A stretch of 5,217 nucleotides of DNA, taken from contig JAOZLI010000189.1 of assembly GCA_029934915.1 (NCBI GenBank), forward strand, positions 1-5,217, written 5' to 3'. Made by a program: the position numbers and the translations under genes. This stretch comes from Desulfocapsa sp. (GTDB lineage: Bacteria > Desulfobacterota > Desulfobulbia > Desulfobulbales > Desulfocapsaceae). A model generated the notes under the pieces. That model did no database searches, was not told the DNA's origin, and worked only from the letters and a program-made list of their open reading frames with translations. Positions 1 to 5,217 of the stretch are shown one piece after another (the first letter of the stretch is position 1; each line of letters starts with the position of its first letter).

Positions 1-24
1 TCGCTGCGCTCAACCGCAACCTAC
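1..24. repeat. Partial intergenic dyad repeat, cut by the left window edge
   Basis: The first 24 bases contain TCGCTGCGCTC followed by AACCGCAAC (12-20) and CTAC. This resembles the right half of a widespread short bacterial intergenic repeat in which a GTTGCGGTT-like arm, a GC-rich loop and an AACCGCAAC arm form a hairpin ending in CCTAC. Only one arm and the loop lie in the window, so the dyad cannot be verified here. The assignment rests on pattern memory, not on a database comparison. If it is correct, the stretch before base 1 begins with the complementary arm and the element belongs to the intergenic space upstream of putA. Confidence 0.4.
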
Positions 25-212
25 CTTAAAACGCCTCAACTCAGAGTTTGGTGTCCAAAATTTAGCATCAATTAGCAGTGTATTTACGATGTCTGTAAGT
101 CTTCAAGTAATACTATACCATTTATTGGCACGATCAACAGATGAAAAAAAATCAACAATTCTCCCCGTCGCTCGAGCCAGTTATCGAGCCCTGGATTTGT
201 TGCTGTATTTTT

Positions 213-225
213 ACAGATTATCTGT
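213..225. promoter_or_regulatory. Candidate operator: 13-base palindrome upstream of putA
   Basis: ACAGAT-T-ATCTGT is a perfect 6+6 inverted repeat around one central base, ending 72 bases before the putA start codon. It overlaps a TTTACA hexamer (210-215, five of six matches to a sigma-70 -35 box). The AT-rich bases downstream (TATATA at 237-242) give only a poorly spaced -10 box. Because this PutA lacks the DNA-binding domain that lets long PutA proteins repress their own gene, control by a separate factor bound here would make sense, but that is inference. The site is too short (11-13 bases) to match the 15-base Lrp consensus, and no regulator is assigned. Confidence 0.3.
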
Positions 226-285
226 GATATGCTTTTTATATAGGCATAAAAAACCAGAAGATCAGTTCAATACAAACAGACAGAC

Positions 286-290
286 AGGAG
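286..290 (+). promoter_or_regulatory. putA ribosome binding site
   Basis: AGGAG lies seven bases before the ATG at 298, a near-ideal Shine-Dalgarno sequence and spacing, and it fixes the putA start. Its AGGA core is the four-base loop of a short inverted repeat, CAGAC (281-285) and GTCTG (290-294). An (ACAG)3 run at 276-287 supplies a second CAGAC at 277-281 that could pair instead. The stem is only five base pairs, so any effect on translation is speculative. Confidence 0.85.
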
Positions 291-297
291 TCTGACA

Positions 298-3279
298 ATG
301 GTTGCATTTACAGAGCAGGAGACGTTCAATAAACGTATCATAGAGCTTGGTGAGTACTATTGGCAGAAAATGCAGGGTGAGACGCCCAGTCTGTTTGACC
401 GCCAATACTGGCAGGGTCAGATCCTTGACTGGATTATGGATGATGAGTCCTTCAAGGTTGATGCCTTCCGCTTTGTTGATGTTTTGCCGGCTTTGCATTC
501 TACTGCTGCCATCGGTTCACATGTTCAGGATTATTTACTGAAAGAAGAACGAAAATTACCGGTGGTGGTACGTTCTGCTCTCTCCATGGCCAGCAGTGGT
601 ATTACCGCTCCTCTTGCCACTCGCGCAATTCGCGCGAATATTACTGAAATGGCTCGTCGTTTTATCTGCCAGACCGATAGCAAAAAAGCAGTGGCGGTTT
701 TTAAAACTCTGGCCGCTGACAACCTGACCTTTACAGCTGATATCCTGGGGGAAGCGTCGAGCAGTGATAGTGAAGCAGACAACTATTTGCAGAAATATCT
801 AGATCTTATTGAGGTTCTGGCCCAGGCGGCGGAAAAATGGCCGGATAATCCGGTTTTGTATAGTTCAACGGGTGGCCCATTGCCTAAGGCCAATGTCTCG
901 GTGAAGATTTCCGCCCTGGATCCGTATCTTGATGCTGCTGATCACAGTGGTTCGGTGGCACGCCTGAAAGAACGTTTGCTGCCCTTGCTGGAAAAAGCCA
1001 AAAAACATAATGTTTTTATCAATTTTGATCTTGAACAGTGGGCCTGCCACGATATTACCTATGACCTGTTTGAAGAGGTGGCGCTGCATCAAAGTTTTAT
1101 CGACTGGCCTCATCTTGGCGTGGTCATTCAGGCTTATCTCACTTCCAGCGAGGATGATTGCAAGCGTTTGCTGGCCTTGAGTAAGCGTCGAGGCACTCCC
1201 TTCACCGTCCGTCTTGTGAAAGGAGCCTACTGGGATTACGAGGTGGTTCATGCCCGTCAAAATGGTTTTGAGTGCCCGGTGTATACAAATAAGGCGAAAA
1301 CGGATGCCTGCTATGAGCATCTGTCATGTATGCTTATCGAGAATCATCAGCTGATCCGTTCGGCCTTTGCCAGCCATAATCTACGCTCCCTGGTTCATGC
1401 CCTGGTGTTGGCCGAAAAACAGGGATTGTCTAAAAACAGTATTGAGTTGCAGATGCTGTATGGCATGGCGGAACCCCAGCGGATGGTTTTGTCACGGGAT
1501 GGCTATCGGGTTCGGGTCTATGCTCCCATTGGCGAGCTTTTGCCAGGTATGTCTTATCTGGTTCGTCGCCTGTTGGAAAACACATCGAACAGCGGTTTTT
1601 TACGGCAGAGTTATCACGAAGGAGTGGCCATCAGCTCCATGCTTGCTTCCCCTGTTCCGGGGGATGATTTGCAGGGTATGGCTGAGTTTGCCACCGGTGA
1701 TCTGCATGCACCCTTTGTCAATGTCAGTATGCTTGATTTTGGTGAGCCGGAAATTCGGGATACATTCAGTCACGCTTTGGCGGCTGTGGCAGACAAACTC
1801 CCAGTGCAGGTGCCGTTGGTGATAGATGGTAAATCAATCCACACTGAACAGGATAAAAAACATGTCTCACCCAATGATCCTTCCCAGCAGGTAGCCAAGA
1901 TCAGTCAGGCAGGGATTGCTGAAGCAGAAAAGGCCTTGGCTGTGGCCGTGGATGCATTTCCCAAATGGCGTGACCAATCGCTTGCGCACCGGGCAGGGTT
2001 ATTGGAAAAACTTGGTACATTACTGGAACAGGATCGCTATGAACTCGCTGCTCTGCAATGTCATGAGGTGGGGAAACCCTGGCGTGAGGCGGATGCCGAT
2101 GTGGCTGAGGCCATTGATTTTTGTCGCTATTACGCCCGCCAGGCTCTCAAGGAGCTTGGTCCCGTTACCCATGGCACCATGGCCGGGGAAAACAATGTGA
2201 TGCACTATGAAGGTCGGGGGCCCTGTGTGGTTATCGCCCCCTGGAATTTTCCCCTGGCCATTTTGTGCGGTATGACAACAGCGGCACTGGTTGCTGGCAA
2301 TAGTGTCTTGATAAAGCCAGCCACAGCTTCAACGGCCATTGCCTATGAATTTTACAAGCGTTTACTGGCAGCTGGTTTTTCTGATCAGGTGGTGCAGTTT
2401 CTACCGGGACCTGGAGGGGAGGTGGGTGATTTTTTGGTGCAACATCCTGATATCTGTCAGATAGCCTTTACCGGCTCTAAGGAAGTTGGTCTGTCCATCA
2501 TCGAAAAATCAGGAAAGACTCTTGCCAGACAAGGCGAGGTCAAACGGGTTATCTGCGAGATGGGTGGTAAGAACGCTATTATTGTAGATGAAGACGCAGA
2601 CCTGGATGCAGCTTTGAAAGGGGTAATGCACTCGGCCTTTGGTTATGCCGGACAGAAATGTTCGGCCTGTTCCCGGCTGATTCTTGTCGGTGATATTTAT
2701 CAGATCTTTATGAAACGCCTGCTGGATGCCTGTAAGAGTCTGCCCATGGCCAGTGCCGTTGATCCGGGCTGCAGGTTAGGGCCGGTGGTTGACCAGACAG
2801 CCCATCAGCGGCTTGGTGAACTGATTGCAAGCCCTCCGAAGGGTGCAAAATTACTTTTTCTTGGGGAGACCCTTTTGTCAGGGTTTTTTATTCCTCCGGC
2901 TGTCTTTGAGGTGGAAGAGGCCAGCAATGTTATGATGCAGCAGGAGTTCTTCGGGCCGATTCTCACCGTGATTCCTGCTCGTGATTTTCAGACTGCTTTG
3001 GATATCGGAAACTCCACGGAGTTTGCTCTTACCGGTGGCGTCTATTCTCGCAGTCCCAGGAATATGGCAACCGCCCGGCAACAGTTTAAAGTGGGGAACC
3101 TGTATATCAACCGGAGTTGTACCGGAGCACTTGTCGGCCACCAACCCTTTGGCGGTTTTGGCATGAGCGGTATTGGTACCAAAGCGGGTGGCCCTGGATA
3201 TTTGCTTCATTTTGCGAGTCCGCGCTGTATTACGGAAAACACCATGCGCAGTGGGTTTACACCTGATTTTCAAATGTGA
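298..3279 (+). CDS. putA: Bifunctional proline dehydrogenase / L-glutamate gamma-semialdehyde dehydrogenase PutA (short type)
   Basis: PutA oxidises L-proline to P5C with FAD, passing electrons to the membrane quinone pool, then oxidises glutamate semialdehyde to glutamate with NAD+. It is a cytoplasmic, membrane-peripheral enzyme of proline catabolism. The 993 residues are a full-length minimal (type A) PutA: there is no N-terminal ribbon-helix-helix domain and no C-terminal extension. After a helical N-terminal part, the FAD-binding TIM barrel spans about 120-440, with LGEA (150-153), VSVKISAL (200-207), FDLE (D244), VRLVKGAYWD (R305) and YLVRRLLEN (420-428); R423, R424 and E427 match the proline-binding residues of the family. 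The aldehyde dehydrogenase spans about 500-985, with PWNFP (N650), K673 in IKPA, FTGS (724-727), general base E754 in EMGGK, catalytic C788 in GQKCSACSR, EFFGP (E883) and QPFGGFGMSG (949-958). No key residue is missing. The ATG at 298 has AGGAG seven bases upstream. The gene is convergent with the RlpA-like gene, and no put regulator or PutP permease is in the window. Confidence 0.97.
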   Translation: MVAFTEQETFNKRIIELGEYYWQKMQGETPSLFDRQYWQGQILDWIMDDESFKVDAFRFVDVLPALHSTAAIGSHVQDYLLKEERKLPVVVRSALSMASSGITAPLATRAIRANITEMARRFICQTDSKKAVAVFKTLAADNLTFTADILGEASSSDSEADNYLQKYLDLIEVLAQAAEKWPDNPVLYSSTGGPLPKANVSVKISALDPYLDAADHSGSVARLKERLLPLLEKAKKHNVFINFDLEQWACHDITYDLFEEVALHQSFIDWPHLGVVIQAYLTSSEDDCKRLLALSKRRGTPFTVRLVKGAYWDYEVVHARQNGFECPVYTNKAKTDACYEHLSCMLIENHQLIRSAFASHNLRSLVHALVLAEKQGLSKNSIELQMLYGMAEPQRMVLSRDGYRVRVYAPIGELLPGMSYLVRRLLENTSNSGFLRQSYHEGVAISSMLASPVPGDDLQGMAEFATGDLHAPFVNVSMLDFGEPEIRDTFSHALAAVADKLPVQVPLVIDGKSIHTEQDKKHVSPNDPSQQVAKISQAGIAEAEKALAVAVDAFPKWRDQSLAHRAGLLEKLGTLLEQDRYELAALQCHEVGKPWREADADVAEAIDFCRYYARQALKELGPVTHGTMAGENNVMHYEGRGPCVVIAPWNFPLAILCGMTTAALVAGNSVLIKPATASTAIAYEFYKRLLAAGFSDQVVQFLPGPGGEVGDFLVQHPDICQIAFTGSKEVGLSIIEKSGKTLARQGEVKRVICEMGGKNAIIVDEDADLDAALKGVMHSAFGYAGQKCSACSRLILVGDIYQIFMKRLLDACKSLPMASAVDPGCRLGPVVDQTAHQRLGELIASPPKGAKLLFLGETLLSGFFIPPAVFEVEEASNVMMQQEFFGPILTVIPARDFQTALDIGNSTEFALTGGVYSRSPRNMATARQQFKVGNLYINRSCTGALVGHQPFGGFGMSGIGTKAGGPGYLLHFASPRCITENTMRSGFTPDFQM

Positions 3280-3288
3280 TGGATTCGT

Positions 3289-3400
3289 AAAAAACGTTTA
3301 AACCATGAAGAGCCTGAAGGTCATGAAGAGAAGAACAACATTAAATTATTTCTTTAACTTCACGTTCTTCATGCACTTCATGGTGATTTAGACTTTTTTT
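3289..3400. terminator. Possible bidirectional terminator between convergent putA and the RlpA-like gene
   Basis: The hairpin at 3302-3384 lies between two convergent stop codons, 22 bases after the putA stop and 26 bases past the RlpA-like stop. On the plus strand it is followed by seven T (3394-3400). On the minus strand the corresponding T-tract is the complement of six A at 3289-3294. This arrangement suits termination of both transcripts. However, the loop is long (29 bases), the stem is AT-rich and imperfect, and the T-tracts start seven to nine bases beyond the stem, so it is not a textbook intrinsic terminator. No better terminator is visible in the spacer. Confidence 0.4.
3302..3384. 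repeat. Imperfect hairpin repeat of 9-base units ('NHEEHEG'-type intergenic repeat)
   Basis: The left arm (3302-3328) is three 9-base units, ACCATGAAG, AGCCTGAAG and GTCATGAAG. The right arm (3358-3384) is CTTCACGTT, CTTCATGCA and CTTCATGGT. The arms pair in register at 22 of 27 positions plus one G-U, with the outer nine pairs perfect, around a 29-base AT-rich loop. The loop holds a further TTAAA/TTTAA stem at 3341-3345 and 3353-3357. Read as codons, both strands give low-complexity peptides such as NHEEPEGHEE and NHHEVHEE. Such peptides are familiar as spurious proteins called from dispersed intergenic repeats in Desulfobacterota and other phyla; this link is from memory. It is not a gene. 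Copy number in the host genome cannot be judged from one copy. Confidence 0.75.
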
Positions 3401-3410
3401 CGACGCCATC

Positions 3411-3848
3411 TTAATTGAGTACCTCGATTTTGACCTCAGCAATCCCTCTATCAATGTCTTCAATCTCTGAAAAAGCCGCTCGTGTAAGATCAATGATTCT
3501 GCCTTGAACGAACGGTCCTCTGTCATTAATTGTGACGGTCACCGATTTTCCAGTGTTTATACTTGTAACAAGAACTTTCGTTCCAAATGCCAGGGTTTTA
3601 TGAGCCGCGGTCATAGCGTAGTTGTTGAATCGTTCTCCGCTGGCAGTCTTCCTGAATTGAAATTTCATGGCGTAGTATGATGCTTTTCCAGATTCACTGT
3701 GACCCGTTAACTCCGGGTGAGGCTGGTAGCTCTTATCGCTGGTACAACCATGAAGGAGGGGCAGCATTGCCAAGAAAATAACTACGACAACGTTTCCCCA
3801 ACTTTTCGTTATTATATCCAGGTAACTAATTTTATTAAGGCCAGGCAT
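3411..3848 (-). CDS. RlpA-family lipoprotein (septal ring lytic transglycosylase-like, single double-psi beta-barrel domain)
   Basis: This 145-residue protein begins with a lipoprotein signal: a basic N-region, a hydrophobic run at about 23-33 (NVVVVIFLAMLPLL) and a lipobox ending in C35 (LLHGC), so it is probably outer-membrane anchored. Residues 54-145 form the RlpA double-psi beta-barrel, with TASGERF (68-74), MTAAHKTLAFGT (79-90), INDRGPF (107-113) and RIIDLT (117-122). H83 and D109 match the two residues required for lytic transglycosylase activity in Pseudomonas aeruginosa RlpA and are the same 26 residues apart. RlpA cleaves peptidoglycan strands stripped of stem peptides at the septum. 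There is no SPOR domain, so septal targeting must differ or be absent. Two usually conserved glycines are replaced (A60 in ASYYA, F65 in FQFRKTASGE). The ATG at 3848 is chosen because GAGGA sits four bases upstream and it gives a normal lipoprotein signal. An ATG at 3881 lacks a clear site, and one at 4019 would overlap the permease gene by 56 bases. Confidence 0.88.
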   Translation of the reverse strand: MPGLNKISYLDIITKSWGNVVVVIFLAMLPLLHGCTSDKSYQPHPELTGHSESGKASYYAMKFQFRKTASGERFNNYAMTAAHKTLAFGTKVLVTSINTGKSVTVTINDRGPFVQGRIIDLTRAAFSEIEDIDRGIAEVKIEVLN

Positions 3849-3852
3849 TTTG

Positions 3853-3857
3853 TCCTC
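3853..3857 (-). promoter_or_regulatory. Ribosome binding site that decides the RlpA-like start
   Basis: Read on the minus strand, GAGGA ends four bases before the ATG at 3848. The upstream in-frame ATGs at 3881 and 4019 have no comparable purine-rich site at the right distance, which is the main reason for calling the shorter 145-residue protein. Confidence 0.7.
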
Positions 3858-3867
3858 GAAAAATTTT

Positions 3868-3908
3868 GACTGCAACTTCATTGTACCGATACCATTAATA
3901 TTGCAGTC
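3868..3908. repeat. 8-base inverted repeat upstream of the RlpA-like gene
   Basis: GACTGCAA (3868-3875) and TTGCAGTC (3901-3908) are perfect inverted copies around a 25-base spacer, in the 115-base gap between the permease stop and the RlpA-like start. In a minus-strand transcript the hairpin would end 10 bases before the Shine-Dalgarno sequence. It has no T-tract and is not a terminator. It could be a two-half-site operator or a leader hairpin, or chance. No convincing sigma-70 promoter was found in the gap; the best -10-like string is TATAGA with a poor -35. Confidence 0.3.
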
Positions 3909-3963
3909 TATATTCTGTTTTTGGTTACGTGATGAATGTATGTTTTTTGCCAGAGGGGAGACA

Positions 3964-5217
3964 TTAGAAAAGTTTAAAAACCCCAAAGACCAGTGAAGAA
4001 ATGATGGCAAGACTAGCACCCACTGCGCATTCGTAGGGCAGTATTTTTAAACGCTCCTTGATATTCATGACTGTTGCGCCTCCCGTGGCATGGAAAAAGC
4101 TCCCATGGGGAAGACTGTCAAAGACGGTGGCTCCAGCGTGAATCATTGCAGCGCCGCCGATTGCCGATATGCCAAGTTCGAGAATTGGACTGGAAAATAC
4201 ATTACTTGCGATAATAGTTCCAGCAGTTGTTGAGGCGGTGGCAGCGGACATCAAAGCACCACTTACGGGCGCGAGCATAAAAGAGGGGAGTCCCGAGGAT
4301 TGCAGCGTTGAAATAATGAGAGTCTTGAGATCGGAATTTGCTATAATCCCCGCAAGTGTTCCTGTGCCGATAAGCATAATGGCCACTCCTGACATTTGTC
4401 TCAGGCCACTTACTGCATACCTGTTGAGTTTGGTGATATGTCCCATGGCAAGTGCTCCGGCAATGCCGCCGAGCGGGAGTGCAAGCATCGGGTCGATGCT
4501 AATGCCTGCCAGCGGGCGGCAGGCGAGTAGGGCAATGGCAACAAGGGGTGCTGTGATGGCTGCCATTGTACCGGGGAGCAGGGTTGTGTCAATTTTGTGT
4601 ATATCGCTTTCCTGTACCAGCGAACCCTTTGATGTTAGCTTTTTTGCTATGAAATAAGTCACTACAATCCCAAAACAGGCAGGAATAATTCCTGCAGCCA
4701 TAACGGACGTTAAGGATAGATTAAAGGCATCGGCAGTGGCAATACTGTTTGGATTGGGAGAGATGATATTGCCACATTTGCCACCACCCACCATGGCAAG
4801 TAAAATAGCTGTTCGTGACAGGCCTGCACTTTTGGCAACGGCCAGGCCAATGGGTGCCACGGTGATTACCGCAATATCCACAAACACACCCACAGCAGTG
4901 AGCATCATTGTCGCAAGAATCAGTGCCAGTAATGCCCTTTGTTGGCCAATTGTTTTTACAATACTCCCGGCAATACTAGCAGCCGCGCCGGATTCCATCA
5001 TCACTCCTGCAAGCACACCAGCTGCAAGGATTCGAAGAACAGCTGGCATTATCCCCTGGGCACCTTCCGTCATCATGTTGATAACGTTAACCAGATCAAC
5101 ACCACCAATGATTCCGCCAAGCAATGCACCTGCAAACATTCCATACGCAGGCGGGACCTTGCGTAAAATGAGAATGATTGCAATGGCGAGGGCTGAGAGT
5201 GCGCCCAACGTGCTGAC
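3964..5217 (-). CDS. GntP-family permease (proton-coupled uptake of gluconate or a related hydroxy acid), N-terminus cut by the window
   Basis: GntP permeases are inner-membrane proteins of about 12-14 helices that import gluconate, glycerate or related hydroxy acids with protons. The 417 visible residues are almost entirely hydrophobic segments joined by short loops. Counting from the TTG at 5208, family-like stretches include RKVPPAYGMFAGALLGG (16-32), ILAAGVLAGVM (60-70), GVFVDIAVITVAPI (107-120), the loop GGGKCGNIISPNPNSIATAD (141-160), GTGTLAGIIANS (281-292), ATASTTAGT (323-331) and LPHGSFFHATGG (366-377). The frame stays open to the right edge (V, S, T before the TTG), and the TTG is an unlikely start, so the real start is probably just outside; family length suggests only a few residues are missing. 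The substrate cannot be read from the sequence. Nothing in the window (no sugar-acid or glycerate kinase, no dehydratase) points to one; the genes upstream of it, beyond base 5217, would be the best clue. The C-terminus is complete, ending in FKLF. Confidence 0.9.
   Translation of the reverse strand, partial: VSTLGALSALAIAIILILRKVPPAYGMFAGALLGGIIGGVDLVNVINMMTEGAQGIMPAVLRILAAGVLAGVMMESGAAASIAGSIVKTIGQQRALLALILATMMLTAVGVFVDIAVITVAPIGLAVAKSAGLSRTAILLAMVGGGKCGNIISPNPNSIATADAFNLSLTSVMAAGIIPACFGIVVTYFIAKKLTSKGSLVQESDIHKIDTTLLPGTMAAITAPLVAIALLACRPLAGISIDPMLALPLGGIAGALAMGHITKLNRYAVSGLRQMSGVAIMLIGTGTLAGIIANSDLKTLIISTLQSSGLPSFMLAPVSGALMSAATASTTAGTIIASNVFSSPILELGISAIGGAAMIHAGATVFDSLPHGSFFHATGGATVMNIKERLKILPYECAVGASLAIISSLVFGVFKLF

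Noticed and set aside
125..141. Sigma-54 promoter, from TTGGCACG at 125-132
   Set aside because: The -24 element matches the consensus perfectly, but the -12 element at the required spacing reads ACAGA instead of TTGCA/T and lacks the invariant GC, so it is probably chance.
89..295. Open frame of 68 codons in the putA leader
   Set aside because: It has no Shine-Dalgarno sequence before its ATG, ends on top of the putA ribosome binding site, and its product has no recognisable family or signal. It fits AT-rich non-coding leader DNA better than a gene.
865..1320. Opposite-strand and alternate-frame open stretches within putA, for example 865-1320 minus, 1367-1822 plus and 2878-3273 minus
   Set aside because: They lie wholly inside a full-length conserved PutA with all motifs intact, and their translations show no family features. 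They are frame shadows.
3341..3526. Short minus-strand frame ending in NHHEVHEEREVKEII
   Set aside because: Its tail is the translated hairpin repeat and the rest is out of frame with the RlpA-like gene. It is a typical spurious call over this repeat type.
3955..3984. Terminator after the permease stop, from GGGG (3955-3958) and CCCC (3981-3984)
   Set aside because: The stem is only four base pairs across a 22-base loop that includes the stop codon, and no suitable T-tract follows.
3849..4019. Longer N-terminus of the RlpA-like protein from the ATG at 4019 or 3881
   Set aside because: The 4019 start overlaps the permease gene by 56 bases and puts about 75 residues before the hydrophobic run, too far for a signal peptide. 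The 3881 start lacks a clear ribosome binding site. The ATG at 3848 has both.
4169..4657. Plus-strand frame of 162 codons opposite the permease gene
   Set aside because: It is antisense to conserved permease segments. Its A/S/P-rich translation is what the complement of hydrophobic codons yields, and it has no supporting start signals.

Overview
The window reads as an ordinary chromosomal stretch of a Gram-negative bacterium, with three protein genes and about 300 bases of leader sequence. The best guess for the organism is a member of the Desulfobacterota (former Deltaproteobacteria). This is an inference from three things: a minimal, Geobacter-like PutA of 993 residues, an intergenic repeat of the type that yields spurious 'NHEEHEGHEE' peptides and is frequent in that group, and an outer-membrane-type RlpA lipoprotein. 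The sequence alone does not prove the assignment.

Layout: bases 1-24 look like the cut-off half of a common intergenic dyad repeat (the other arm is outside the window). Bases 25-297 are AT-rich and hold no convincing gene. They contain small inverted repeats that could be regulatory and a strong ribosome binding site for putA. Bases 298-3279 (+) encode the bifunctional proline dehydrogenase / L-glutamate-gamma-semialdehyde dehydrogenase PutA, which oxidises proline to glutamate. Bases 3280-3410 separate convergent genes and hold a long imperfect hairpin built from three 9-base units per arm, flanked by T-tracts on both strands; it is a plausible bidirectional terminator. Bases 3411-3848 (-) encode a short RlpA-type lipoprotein (double-psi beta-barrel, no SPOR domain). 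Bases 3849-3963 are a short spacer with an 8-base inverted repeat. Bases 3964-5217 (-) encode a GntP-family permease whose N-terminus runs off the right edge.

The genes do not form one obvious pathway. PutA faces the other two and is its own transcription unit as far as the window shows; no PutP proline permease and no put regulator are present. The permease and the RlpA-like gene lie in tandem on the minus strand, 114 bases apart, and could be co-transcribed, but their functions (organic acid uptake and cell wall processing) are not known to be linked. I found no CRISPR array, RNA gene, transposase or defence system. The most unusual structures are the 9-base-periodic hairpin behind putA, the putA ribosome binding site sitting in a small hairpin loop next to an (ACAG)3 run, and two altered glycine positions in the RlpA barrel.
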